From Pezizomycotina sp. ARF18 (lineage: Eukaryota; Ascomycota), in the NCBI GenBank assembly GCA_002224055.1, contig AZLU01000187.1, forward strand, positions 1-64,000: DNA of 64,000 bases, written 5' to 3'. The translations under genes and the position numbers were made by a program. The notes beneath the pieces are model-generated. The model was not told the DNA's origin. It was given only the letters and a program-made list of their open reading frames with translations, and searched no databases. This document shows, in pieces, positions 1 through 11,279 of this stretch (the stretch's first letter is position 1; every line of letters starts with the position of its first letter).

Positions 1-100
1 CGATCGTATAGAAGCCACCATATGCATAGATATATTGTAGGCCTTCCCGCTATCGCGAGGTGATCCACACCTTCAATCCCAAGCCCTCAACCACCCGTGC

Positions 101-490
101 TCATACCTTCATACTCTTCCCGTCAGTCATCAAATATCCGCCCTCTCCCATATATTCCGCAGAGCTCGTCTTCGCAACGTACTCCTCCTCGATCTCCTCG
201 TTATCCAGCTTCAACTCCTCCACCTGCTTCTCCAGATCGAGCGCTTTTCTGCAGTAGATTCTCGACTTCTTCCCTCTTTTACCGTGCTTTGCTGCCTCGT
301 TTCTGTGGCGTTCTGCTTCCAGAGTGCACGAGGCGATGGTTTCCTGTTTGAGGCTTTTTGGGCTTTGAGGAGGGAGGCTTGGTGTGGCGTCTGGCAGCGG
401 CGCGGCGGAGAGATTGATGGCGAGCTCTTGGATTCGACGGCGTCGTGACGTCTTCCATTGAGGAGAGGACGTTTTGGCCCAGCGAGCCAT
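101..490 (-). CDS. Small coiled-coil protein, array copy 1
   Basis: An open frame of 129 residues on the minus strand. The first 45 residues are basic and proline/serine rich. From about residue 55 it turns into a charged Lys/Glu/Arg/Leu helix (around LEKQVEELKLDNEEIEEEY) that should form a coiled coil, followed by a short tail with Tyr and Gly. I recognise no enzyme motif, signal peptide or membrane segment. It is the leftmost of at least five related minus-strand copies up to 3.7 kb, and a further related copy lies on the plus strand at 33.2 kb. The 33.2-kb copy carries a longer N-terminal part, so this frame may be only the 3' part of a gene. Function unknown. The family assignment rests on a similar helix-then-tail layout, not on an alignment score. 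Confidence 0.45.
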   Translation of the reverse strand: MARWAKTSSPQWKTSRRRRIQELAINLSAAPLPDATPSLPPQSPKSLKQETIASCTLEAERHRNEAAKHGKRGKKSRIYCRKALDLEKQVEELKLDNEEIEEEYVAKTSSAEYMGEGGYLMTDGKSMKV

Positions 491-1084
491 CGTGCTGATG
501 TACGAGTGGTGTGAAGTGAGACGATGGTGAGGGGAGGTAGTGCGAGTTCATGGGCTTTGATTGGTAGTGGATGGGTTGTTGGAGGGATTTTGCTACCGAG
601 ATCTCATATCCAAATTGGAGGTGTTTTTTTTTTTTTTATTAATTTATCTATTATTATTATATTATTCTACGACTCTTTTTTCTTCAACTATTATCCACTC
701 CATGAGAAATAAAAACAAAGGGAAAATAAACAGCTTAAGCCTAAGAAAACACAATAACAAATATTCAACTGAGTCTGATATTCCGAGCATTTGTTTGATC
801 TTCTTTGGATCTAAAGGCATGCCACTATCACTTGCTAATCCTCTCGTGTGACGCCCGGTCACAATATTTCCTAAGGCTTTGCGTTTTGCCTTATGTTGTT
901 CTTGGTTGTGGTGTGGGTGGAGCTACTGCTATAACGATAATCTACTGACAGTTGGGGTGGGTGATTGTCTTATGGACCGTGGCTATCCGACCAATTTGAG
1001 GGAAGGTTGATTTTTATCTTTTGGAGCCCTTCTTTGCTTCCTTGTCGTAGTAAATTGCTTCCCTCTATGGACCTCCTCTGTGTA

Positions 1085-1430
1085 GTCTTGTTTATACTCC
1101 AGCCTTAACCAGTAGCTTACTCTTCGTACTCCTTCGCCCTCTGCCTATACCCTCCACTATCTCTTCCTCCTCCTCTTCTTCCGCAGCAGCCTGTCTTTCA
1201 CTTCTTCGTCACTCCTTGAAGTTCTTCGAGCTGGACCTGTATTGACATCAGGCGCTCGTTATGATAGGTTTCCTTCTCGCGAAGCTTCTTCGCTTTTTTC
1301 TCGTACCACTTTACGTTCTCTTCGGCGTCTTCTGCGCGGTCTTTCGCAGTTCTTGCGGGACGGCTATTACACTTCTGCCATGATCCTGCTCATGGGCCCG
1401 GTCGGCACTACTTTCCAGGTCGCCTAAAGT
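1085..1430 (-). pseudogene. Decayed coiled-coil copy 2
   Basis: The plus strand here is rich in CTT, TTC and CTC. Read on the minus strand this gives charged helix such as YEKKAKKLREKETYHNERL followed by a leucine/glutamine stretch, then further Lys/Glu/Arg-rich sequence toward 1085. The helix breaks into several frames with stops, so it is probably a pseudogene of the same family as the copy at 101-490. No start codon can be chosen with confidence. Confidence 0.4.
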
Positions 1431-1754
1431 CCTCTGGTCGGCAGGGCTTCCGCTCATGATCTCGCGTATACCACTCTACGGGCTGAAAAGTATCTGAGGA
1501 GATTGTCCAGTTCGCTAGGCAAGAGGTTGTGCATGAGATAAGGAAGACGGGTTCAAGGCGTTATAATATGTTTGCTTGACGTTGCTAAGCTCGGACTTAA
1601 GAACTTCTCTGATACTTTGATCTTAAATGTGGAACTTGGTTCGGGTTTGAAGAGAAAGGAAGCTTGGTTAGAAGGCAGTTGACAGTGGTGGCTTGAAACA
1701 TCTTTTTATGAAACAACAGGAAGCCGTCACAACGCGAAGTAAAAATAATATCGG

Positions 1755-1798
<44 letters not shown>

Positions 1799-1800
1799 AA
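1755..1800. repeat. T24-A22 homopolymer palindrome
   Basis: A run of about 24 T is followed directly by about 22 A, making a perfect A/T inverted repeat with no spacer. It lies between decayed coiled-coil copies 2 and 3. It could be a foldback, a joined pair of poly(A) tails, or an artefact of homopolymer sequencing or assembly. Confidence 0.7.
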
Positions 1801-1979
1801 CAGGCCAATATGAGAGGAATGTTTTTTTTTTTTATAAATGTATAGTCTTTCAAGTTTGGCGCACGTTCCCGTCGAACTTTCTTACTCCTGATGGAGTTTA
1901 TTTGACTGTTCGTCTCCTCATCGGTGCTTACCAAAATCCTTTGCCTGTGAGACCATGCTCCGGCAGAAATCAACATATA

Positions 1980-2310
1980 ATTATCCCAAACACGCCCAGC
2001 GCCCTCTTTATAGTGCTCCGCTACCTCCGCCGTTCCTGTTCTGTATATAGCTCATTATCGACCTCGATATTCAGCGACGCCGCTTTTTCTTCGAGGCCTT
2101 CGGCCTCTTACGCGTACTCCTCCGCCTTCTCCTCTCCTTTCATCTGCAAGCGATCTTTTTCCAAGTCTTCTACCTCACCTCCAACACGTCGCTGTACATC
2201 TTCGACTTGCTCGCCGTGGTATAATTCCTTCGCCCTGAGGGCTGCGGCTTCCGTCTCCAGTTTTTTTTTTTTATCGTCTTCTTCTTGTCTTTCGCTCGGC
2301 GCTTAGCATC
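1980..2310 (-). pseudogene. Decayed coiled-coil copy 3
   Basis: Minus-strand translation gives a long charged helix with heptad-like spacing (for example LETEAAALRAKELYHGEQV and VEDLEKDRLQMKGEEKAEEY), interrupted by in-frame stops. Base composition (plus strand CTC/TTC rich) matches copies 1, 2 and 5. A T-rich run near 2262 lies inside the helix-coding part. It is most likely a pseudogene of the coiled-coil family. Confidence 0.42.
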
Positions 2311-2944
2311 TGTAGCGGAAGGTCCATGTAAGAACTATATAATTAGTATGTTCTGTAGCGGGAATCGAAACACGGTTTGACCTTGGGCTTTGTGTGGCGT
2401 TGAGGCTTTTGGGTGCTTCAATGTCAAGCGAACTGCATTACTAACTTTTACCATTTTGTTGACGATGACAGGGAGCCAGAGCTGGTTACGGTAATGTGGT
2501 GTTTTGGCGAGTGATGAAGAGGGTGGTATAAACAAATTATTGTGATGGGCGGTTTCAGCCCGTTTATTTATTTTATTTATTTATTTCCTCATCTTAGTTG
2601 TACTCCTGCGGGAATTTTTGGTGGTTTTTGTTTTAGCTGTTCTGCTGTTGTACTTGAAAAGGGAGGAAAGCAATGCGAGAATTGAAGCTGCGGTAGTATC
2701 TTCACGAACTCCCACATCGATTCTCGAAAGTCCGTAGTATTGATTTCTGTAAGTTCCTCCATGTTAAATTCCTGCTTTCTTTAGAATCCGTCTCCTAGTC
2801 CTACTATTCTTCGATGATAGCCATAATTCTGTTCCAAACTTTGTATTTGTGATAAGGTGTGAAGCTCCTATTCTGTCTATATTGGTATAATCTTCCTATG
2901 CTATCGATTAAGAGCCGGGGGATGCGTTGATCTCTGACCTTGCT

Positions 2945-3217
2945 CTATTCGAATCCGCGATATCCGTGGCTATCAGACCAGTTTTTTGCGAACATTAACT
3001 GGTAATCTTCACCCGAGTTCTTGACTTCCTCGCTATAATAGTCCGCAGACTGTCGCTCGACTTTCCTTGTATGCACCTCGTTCTCGTAGGTGGGTTTTAT
3101 CGTATTTCTCTTTTCTTCCTGTGCCAATAGGTACGAAATTCCGGGTATTTGCAATATGGAAGGCTTCGAGTGCCGCACTTGTAGATTCTGACTTGTCTTC
3201 GCTTGAATTTTTCCCAT
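2945..3217 (-). CDS. Coiled-coil family copy 4, 3' part
   Basis: An open frame of 90 residues. The second half is charged (EEKRNTIKPTYENEVHTRKV, then ADYYSEEVKNSGEDYQL) and ends in a Trp/Tyr-bearing tail with NWSDSHGY. The 33.2-kb family member ends comparably, with SYESYENNW, which links the two. The true 5' end is not visible; the start used here is just the first in-frame ATG. The copy may be a fragment. Confidence 0.35.
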   Translation of the reverse strand: MGKIQAKTSQNLQVRHSKPSILQIPGISYLLAQEEKRNTIKPTYENEVHTRKVERQSADYYSEEVKNSGEDYQLMFAKNWSDSHGYRGFE

Positions 3218-3329
3218 AATATTTATTATAAAAACCTAAAAGAACCAATAGTAAGATTGAGTCTTAAAGAAGACCCTCAGTAACCATCCCTGGCCCAAGC
3301 GGTATTGAAGTTGGATTGATAGACGTCTC

Positions 3330-3680
3330 CGTCGTTTGTTGCTTCCTCTGCATAAGCGTCCGCCGCTCCCAGTGCATTCTTTGCGTATGCAGCTCGTCGG
3401 CGACTTCGCCTCGTGTTTCTCTTCATATTCCTCGCGCTCCTCATATTTCCCTCAACCTTTTCCTCTTCCTCTATTGTTCCTTCTTGAATTTGCCCCTTTA
3501 GTCATGATCTTGTTCTTCCTCGATGAGGCGTTCCAGGGTTTCAACCCGTTCTCAGTGAAATTTTGCTTTGTGCCGAAGTTCGATTGCATTTTGTTTCGCT
3601 TCTCGGCATCATCTTTAGCTCTCTCCGCTTCTTCTCCAGCAAAAGCAGCACGGCGGCGGTGATGCCTCTTCAAGCGACTT
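3330..3680 (-). pseudogene. Decayed coiled-coil copy 5
   Basis: The minus strand encodes a charged stretch (AGEEAERAKDDAEKRNKMQ), followed after frame changes by basic helix and then KYEEREEYEEKHEAKSP. It has the same orientation and the same CT-rich plus-strand composition as copies 1-4. Several frame interruptions point to a pseudogene. The interval between copies is roughly 0.5-0.9 kb, as expected for tandem duplication. Confidence 0.4.
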
Positions 3681-3689
3681 TGTATTGGA

Positions 3690-5258
3690 TACTATACACC
3701 TGCTGGCTTAGATCCTTGGTGGTGGCAGCCCGGTTTTCGGTTATTTGGTTGTTTATGTCATAAATTGTCGCATTGTGGACCTCCGATATCGTAGACCCAT
3801 CTAAAGAGCTGTGGATGGGAGAAATGATAGTGTTCCACGGTTCTGATGTTAGGAAGTTCGTGGTAAGAACGTATAACTATGTGTTGTAGCCAGGGATGGA
3901 AGTATGGTTTGGCCTTGTGCTGTCTCGCACTCGAATTTTGGTTGCTTAACGTTAAGGTTTTTTATCCCGCTAACATTTTATCGTGGACATAGCGACAATA
4001 CCAATAGACTAACATTGGTGACATCGATGCCAGCGACCGGCCATTCCACCAATGACTTTATTATTTTTCCTCTCTCTTTATTTTTATTTTTTTCTTTGTT
4101 ATTCTGCGCGCCCTCAGTTGTCTTTGGCAGGCCATTTTTCGTTGCAAATGAGCTTCAAATATCAATTCACTAAGCTTTATTGCTATTTCGTACGAGTATG
4201 GTCGTCTGAGGAGACTACTATAGAGGCGCGAAGGAGTTGTGATCCACTTATTCGGTCTGAACAATCGAGTTTCTAGCAACTTGGCTAAGAAACTGCGTCG
4301 AACTTTCATCGCCAATAATCATTCGTATCACGTTATTATACTGCATCTTTAAAGACTGAATATTTAAGAAGCTTTATAGAGACCCTGCAGGAATTGAGAG
4401 TGACTTTTCGCTTTAGAATATACGAACCCCCTTGTGGAAATCAAAGTTATTGAAACCATTGTATTTGACATACTTCTAACAACTCTGTAGTTGCTTAAAA
4501 GGTTTGATATCAATCTCGACTCATTGTTGACAAGATTACCTTTGAATAGAACTTACTAGCCTAACCTTGTAGTTTCTCAGCGTCTTCCTAAGCTATCAAA
4601 GAAGGTTCTCGAAAAGGCAACTTTTGCATTATAAATATTACTGGTTTCAATTGAGGGTGGCCTTTGTTATCTCACCCCCACTTAGATATTTTGAACTTAC
4701 GAAATTCAAATCCCATTTCGCCCCTCAGAGTTCACTAAGAAATGTAAATTTATAACCATGAGTAAGTCTAGCCGCCGTCTAGCTATACATTATCGCTTCT
4801 GAACTTGGTTAAAATGATGATTTGGCGCTCCGTGGTTTGCTGCTCCTTCCTTCAACTCGTCATATTTGCACTTCTTCCAACTTGAAGCTTCATGGACAGC
4901 TATACTTCCTTTGATGACTAACATGTGTGCATGAGAACATTGAGCATTATGCTGGTTCAAGTTTAGCTCGTCGTCCTTCTTGAAAGTCGTGGGATACAAT
5001 TTGGTAAGGAGGCTGGACTACGTTTGACATGATAAGTTGAATTTTTGTGGAATGACTCTTAGCAGCAAAAGAAGTATCGTTCGTTGTAGCACATGTCCCG
5101 AAGTATTGACAATATAACTTTACCATGAAAAATTTCTCATTCTGTTACTTACAAGAAATACCACTTGCTGCTGTATCAACCTGTTAAGATATAGATCTAA
5201 GAGTGCCGGGGGCTGAGCTTATAAAATCCGCACGCTCGAGGTTATGAGTACAGCGATC
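3690..5258. other. No recognisable gene
   Basis: I see only short, low-complexity frames here. A 69-residue minus-strand ORF at 4790-4999 contains Cys and His but shows no family pattern. The segment ends at the 5-bp target duplication of the Copia element (5259-5263). Confidence 0.5.
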
Positions 5259-5263
5259 CTAAG

Positions 5264-5574
5264 TGCTAGCTATTAGGCATACCAAAGAGGCATAACAAAA
5301 CTATAGGCATCGAGGTAATACTTATATAGCTAAGGAATAAGGAACTTTAGCTAAAGATATCAAGATCTTAGCTAAAAATATTAAAAAGATTACGACGATA
5401 AGACTCTACGAGCCGTCGAAGCAGACTACATATATTATATTAAGATTATAATATTATTAGTTTATTATATAGTATTATATATTCCTTAATTAGTTTAGTT
5501 AATTTTATAGTTAAATCTATAAGTTTAATTCTATCCTATATTATTAAATATTATACTATATATTTACGCTAGTA
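5264..5574 (+). repeat. 5' LTR of the Copia fossil
   Basis: This direct repeat matches 10024-10333. It starts TGCTAGCTATT and ends in GCTAGTA, where the partner LTR ends GCTAGCA. The left copy is more AT-rich than the right one. Confidence 0.85.
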
Positions 5575-5590
5575 GATTATAAGCCCGGTT
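5575..5590 (+). promoter_or_regulatory. Primer-binding-site remnant
   Basis: Directly after the left LTR is GATTATAAGCCCGGTT, which resembles the internal initiator-tRNA-Met complementary site used by many Copia elements, altered by G-to-A changes. The family link is from general knowledge; the resemblance is by eye. Confidence 0.5.
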
Positions 5591-6433
5591 AATAATATAT
5601 CTTAATAAATATATAGACTTACTTCTTAATCTCCTTCTAAACAATATATCTTATAATATCTCTCTTATTAAAGTTTAACGAGGTAAAGCTAAAGGCTAAT
5701 CTTATAAACTACCTCAATTAAAGTACCTATATAACTACGTTCCTTAAGTATAATAAAGTCTAAAATATTATTAATAAACCGCTTAAGGCTACAATAACCA
5801 ACGTAAAACTAAGTACTAAAAATTAAAATAATAACTTAAAAATATATACTATTATTAAAGCTTATTATAAGATAAAAACTCGATATACTATATCTATAAT
5901 TTATTAATAGTAGTATAAATAAAGTATAAAATATTTAAGTTTAATATATATCGCTATTACCGCTATTAATAAGCCTTATATTAGAAAATAACTAAAATAG
6001 ATTTAACTTAAAAATAAAGTCGATATTTTAAAAATTTATATAAAATATTAAAATCTTATTAAAACGTATAATAAGATATTAGGCTTAATCTTAAAAGAAA
6101 ATACTAAGATAAAAATAATAAAAAGATAAAGCTAGATATAGGCTTAAAAAATAATATAGCTATAATAAAGGCTATTAATCTCGTTTATAATAATCTTAGT
6201 AGCGACTAAGAGACATTTATTATAAACTTTTAATAAATAATAAATTTAATAATAAAAAAAACTAACCTTCGATATACTTAAAAAAACGCTACTTATTAAA
6301 AAAGTAAAATATAAAATATAATATACTAAAAATATTAGCTTAAGAATAATAAAGCGCTATTTAAAAAAATAGCTAAAATAAAATTTAAAAGAATAATAAA
6401 AAGGTTTATAAGTTTAAAAATAAATACTACTAT

Positions 6434-6658
6434 TGTCAGGCGCATCCGGGCGTGCCATGCGAATGTGGGACCTTCCTTAGTGCCATGGCCTGCTACTGGG
6501 CAGCTGGCAAAAAGGTAGACGAGTGAACAAGCCTCTTGTTCGCTCGAAGGCACGCTACATAAGGTAGGTGAGGACTGCCACCCTGCACTGCACGGCACTG
6601 CGTGCAGGCTCGACTCATCTCGAGGCTTACCACTTGTAAGGCACCAACCAGCCTTACA
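6434..6658. mobile_element. Nested solo-LTR-like insert, not AT-saturated
   Basis: A 225-bp block of normal GC content sits inside the AT-saturated Copia fossil. It begins TGTCAGGCGC and ends CAGCCTTACA, so it has TG...CA ends with short inverted TGT/ACA termini. It is flanked on both sides by ACTAT (6429-6433 and 6659-6663), a 5-bp target duplication typical of LTR-element integration. It has no coding capacity, consistent with a solo LTR left by recombination, or a small non-autonomous LTR-type element. It shows no sign of RIP, so it either arrived after RIP hit the host element or was too short or too rare to be recognised. Confidence 0.7.
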
Positions 6659-9600
6659 ACTATTATAATAAAATTAAATATAAAAAGCCGACTATAAAAG
6701 TATATAAAAAATAAAAAAGAATAGCGGTAATAATAAGATATTAATTAAGCCTTATAATATAAACCTTAATACGAGATACTAGCTTTTAAAAAATAATCTA
6801 ATAATTCCTTAACTTAAATATATCTTCTTATATAATAATAAAGAAAAATATTTTCTATCTATAAACCTTTTTTAAAGCTATAAAATATTATAATAATAAA
6901 AAAATTATAGGCTATTAGTACTAGCTTAGTATTTATAAAGCTTAATAGAGAATATAGCGGGTTTTATTAACTTAAAAATACGCTATACGCTCTATAAATA
7001 AAATTAACCTATTTTTAATCTTTTATATAGATAAGATAAATATATATAATAATCTAATAAGATAGATATATAATAATTAGACTAGAATTAAAAATTAAAG
7101 CTACTATAAAGTATAGGACTATAAAAATCTTAGATAAGATTATAATATCTATAAAAAAAATTTAGCTCTCGCTACTATATAAAAAATATAAAATAATTTA
7201 GATATATCGATAAAAATTATATTAAGTAAATAATTAAGTATAAAAGCGTTATTAATATTACTAAAGATAATAAAAATTTTTAAAACTCTATTAACTATAA
7301 GCTTATAAACTTATTAAATTAAAAATAATACTAAACCGCGAGAACCTTAATTAAGTAAGTATAAGCTAATAAAGATAATTTTTTTAGATATCTATTTAAT
7401 AGATATATATAAAGAGTCTTAAAGATTATATAGAATTTATTATCTTCTTTAAAGAAATAGTTAAAAGTTCTAATCTATTTTATAAAAAATAAAAAGTAAA
7501 GATAATACTTTATACTTTAATAATACTTTTAAATAGCTAAACGTTAGTTAAACCTTAAGCTTATTAAGCTATAATATAATAAAGGTAAAAATATACCTTA
7601 ATAATAGACGCTATAATAAAGTAAAAACTATAATCTATATCTTAGTTATATACGTATCTTAATAAAAATAGCGTACCTAAAAAGCTTAATTAGATTCTTA
7701 TTAATAATTAAAGATAATATTAGCTATATTAAAATTACCGTTATACCTATAAATAGAGGCGGTAAATTATTATAATTTAATCTCTAACTATACGCTATTA
7801 AGACCGCTTAAAGTATTAAAAAATAATAAATAAATAATACCGTAGAAAAAATAAAAAAGTAGAATTCTATATCTTAAACTTTAAAATATTTAATAAACTA
7901 TATTATATATATATTAATAATAAACTTTAAAGAAGCTAGATAATATTATTAAAAAAATATATATATATATATTAAGTCTAGAATCTTACTATTTATAAAA
8001 TATTAATCTATAAAGATATTAGATTTCCGATTAAATTAACCTTTAAAGTATATAACTTTATAAAAAATAATAAAGATTCTTTTAAGTACGTTAAAATAAT
8101 AATAGCGCTAGATTATAATTAAAAGTTAACTTCTATAGTTAGTTAGATATTTATAAAATAATTACGCTAAAGTAGCCTAATTAGTTAGATTATAAGAATA
8201 AAAGTAAAAATCTTAATAATATTGTTTATAGTTAAGATTTAAAGATACTTACTCTTATAGAAGAAGTTATATAGATACTATAAAATAAATATATAATAAT
8301 TAACTAAAAATAATAAACGTATTCCTAAATTACTAAAGATAAGATCTAATAGTTAAACTATAAAGATATTTTATAGGCTAAGATACGTTAATAAAGATCT
8401 AATAGTTATACGCCTTAAAAAAAAGCCTATAAAAATTATAGTATATATTAATAAACTAGAGCTATTTACTTATAAAGAGATTATAAGCTCTATAACTATA
8501 AAAGATAATATAAATTAATAGATTAAAAACTATCCTCGATTAAAGAGTAAAACGTATAAAATTTATAGATTTTTAAAATCTCCTCTTAGAAGATAATATC
8601 GTCGATAATAATAAATATTTAAGTATAAGCGCGATACTATTAGTTAGATTATAATATTTAAGTTAAAATTAGTTACTTAAGGCTTTATATAAAAGTAAGA
8701 AATTAATTATAATAAAATATATATACTAGTAGCTAAGATATTAATAATAAGACTATTTTTTATATTAGTAGTCTAGCTTAATCTTAAATATAAATAAATA
8801 AATAATAATAGTCTTTCTTATATCTAAACTAAAATAAATAATTATTATTAAGCCTCTAAAAAAAGTAAAATTAATAGATTAGTTTAATTAATAAAGATTC
8901 TATACGATCTTAAATAGTTATCTTAAATAATATAAATAACTTATCTTAGTTTTAAATTACTAAAATTTAAAGTTTATTAGCTTAATAATAGCTTATTTAT
9001 TAATAAGAATCGTTAGCTAATAATAATTATCTATATTAATAATCTATTAATAGCTAAATCTAATAAATATAAAGTTAAAATACTTAAGTAAGATCTTAGT
9101 TATATTTAAATAAAAGATATAAGGCTAATAGTTTATTTCTTAAATATATAAATAAAATAAATTAGGTCTAAGAATAACGTTATCTAATACTATATTAGTT
9201 TATATATATATCGCTTTTTAAGAGATTTAGGCTTAAAAATACTCTTAAAATTAATATTTCTATAAAAGAAAAGATATTTTTTAAATAGAAGATTAAAATA
9301 CTATACCGATAATATAATATTAATAAATAGTAAAAAGTTTAATCTATATTCTATTTATTAGACTAACTAATACCTTCGCTATCTTAACGTTAGAGTAATA
9401 CGTTAGTAAAATAAACTAAACTTATAAAAAATAATAAGAAAGTATTATAATATTAAAAAGAATTTTTTAATCGTACGCTTATATATTATATCTATAAGAT
9501 AGAAGATAAAATATTAAATCTACGTATTTATATAAACGCCGACTAGGCTAGATATAACTTATTTATAGATTTACTACTAGCTATATAGTAACGTTTAACG

Positions 9601-10011
9601 GAATAATTATCTTATATTATTTAAAAAAGTAACGTACTATAGCTATTAGTAGTATTAAGGTGAATATATAATTATAGAAGAGGCTTTACGGGAAACTCTC
9701 TAGGTACTTTATATATTAAAAGATATATAGTAAGTCTTTAAGTTTAAGGCTTTTAATAGTATTAAGATATATATAGATAATTAAAGCGCTATTAGTATTA
9801 TAAAGAATCTTAAATACTATAGTAAACTAAGTATATTAATATATAATATTACTTTATAAGGGAACTAGTTTAAAAAAACTATTAAGCCTTAATATATAAG
9901 ATTAAAAGATAATATTATAGATATACTTACTAAACCGCTTATAAAGATATCTACGATAGCGCTATAAGGGCTATAGGTATAAGAAAATAAGATAAAGATA
10001 TTAGTATTATT

Positions 10012-10023
10012 AATAAAAGGAGG
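10012..10023 (+). promoter_or_regulatory. Polypurine tract of the Copia fossil
   Basis: The purine run AATAAAAGGAGG lies directly before the right LTR, in the position used for plus-strand priming. Confidence 0.6.
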
Positions 10024-10333
10024 TACTAGTTATTAAGTATATTAAAAAGGTATAATAAACTATAGGTATTAAGGTAATATTTATATAGCTAAGTAATAAG
10101 GAACTTTAGCTAAAGATATTAAGATCTTAGCTAGAGATATTAAGGAGATTACGATAATAAGGCTCTGTAAGCCGTCGAGGCAGACTATGTATATTATATT
10201 AAGATTATAGTATTATTAGTTTATTATATAGTATCGTATATTCCCTTAGTTAGTCTAGTTAGTTCTATAGTTAAATCTACAAGTTCGATCCTATCCTATA
10301 TATTAGATATTATACTATATATCTGCGCTAGCA
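10024..10333 (+). repeat. 3' LTR of the Copia fossil
   Basis: This partner of 5264-5574 ends GCGCTAGCA and is followed by CTAAG (10334-10338), which duplicates CTAAG at 5259-5263. The pair defines the insertion site exactly. Confidence 0.85.
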
Positions 10334-10530
10334 CTAAGCTCGCGGAATTCTTGCATTCGAATGTGCCATCTCAGCTATAAAAAGATAACCCTTTGGCCCC
10401 TTAGAATTACTACTAACGATTCCACAAAGCCACTGACGCTTTTTCTACGTTTACGAGTATACCAGTAACGGATCTACACTTCGCTTTCTTAGACCAAAAG
10501 AACATCCTAAAGACCAACACTCGTACAATT

Positions 10531-10910
10531 ATGTGTATTCGATATCATATCTACTTGGTTTGCCCAGAACCCGAATGGACCTCGCTCAACACCATCCGCG
10601 CGTATTGTCATCAAGACGCAGGTGGCTGCAAGTGCGATACCCGCTATATCGACGAGACGTTTTCCTAGGCCGGCAAGACGCGCACAAGACAGCAAAGGTT
10701 ATTATTTGCCCTGCGCTTGTGGTTCCTGCAAGCCGCTGAGAGAAGCTGTGGACAGGGTAAGGCTCTGCGACTCTGAAGATGAAAATTTCAAGAACTTGCG
10801 AAAGCAGCAGCGCCGCTGCTGACTTTGAGGTTAAAGATCACCATAGAACGTGGCACTTTAAATGGCAGCCGACATTTGACGAGGAACCTATCAGTGGGTA
10901 ATCCGCCTCC
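10531..10910 (+). pseudogene. MC-YY-C family copy 1
   Basis: From the ATG at 10531 the frame reads MCIRYHIYLVCPEP, then GGCKCD, and stops after 45 residues. The neighbouring frame continues the family pattern with YYLPCACGSCKPLRE and a charged helix, and a further piece near 10850 (TWHFKWQP) resembles the family's aromatic C-terminal strand. The family layout is Met-Cys-x2-Tyr-x2-Tyr-x2-Cys, then a C-x-C pair, then a Tyr-x-Pro-Cys-x(1-3)-Cys-x2-Cys cluster, a helix, and a C-terminal aromatic segment. The spaced cysteines suggest metal binding, but that is inference. The gene starts about 200 bp beyond the Copia LTR. Frame changes suggest decay. Function unknown. Confidence 0.5.
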
Positions 10911-11031
10911 GGTTGACCAACAATTATCCGGGGAGTCCTCGTGCACCAAACAGGGGAAGGGTCGCAACAGGCGCGAGCAGGGCGTAACTTAACTAGGAGT
11001 TTTTAGAAGTCAAGGCAGGTGCCTGAGGATT

Positions 11032-11274
11032 CTATCTTCTATCCTTGCAGTAGAGTCGGGCAATTTCGGTTTCTTTCTTAACAAAATCAGCTAGTAATCT
11101 ATTCTGGATTATCACTAGTTTCTTACCCTCTACTACATGCAAAGCCTGACGAATCTTTGAAACTGTTAGTGATTTTGACAGTAAGTCTAACAATTTTAAA
11201 TAAATTTGATGCAATCTCCAGTGTTTGAATTTAGTAGGGTAGAGTTTTGCACTACCTCCTGTGACTAGATTCAC
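11032..11274 (-). CDS. Hypothetical 80-residue helical ORF
   Basis: This minus-strand frame has a plausible amphipathic helix content (HQIYLKLLDLLSKSL, ADFVKKETEIARLYCK). No family is recognised, no intron is evident, and the upstream sequence offers no better start. It may be a chance ORF or the last exon of a decayed gene. Confidence 0.2.
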   Translation of the reverse strand: MNLVTGGSAKLYPTKFKHWRLHQIYLKLLDLLSKSLTVSKIRQALHVVEGKKLVIIQNRLLADFVKKETEIARLYCKDRR

Positions 11275-11279
11275 GAAGT

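Larger units (their letters stand above)
5264..10333 (+). mobile_element. Copia-type LTR retrotransposon fossil, AT-saturated (RIP)
   Basis: The element is 5,070 bp long and bounded by direct LTRs of about 311 and 310 bp and a 5-bp target duplication. A primer-binding-like site follows the left LTR and a purine tract precedes the right one. The interior is almost all A/T with no surviving long frame, as RIP produces. Near 9530-9560 a faint trace of the Copia RNase H signature (Asp-Ala-Asp-Trp type) remains, late in the element, which fits the Copia domain order (integrase before reverse transcriptase and RNase H). It is thoroughly broken, with too many breaks to count. LTR differences look mostly like C-to-T and G-to-A transitions, so divergence reflects mutation by RIP and is a poor clock for age. 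It carries one nested insertion. Confidence 0.85.

Noticed and set aside
1902-2306. 134-residue plus-strand ORF
   Set aside because: Ser/Phe-rich mirror of the minus-strand coiled-coil copy.
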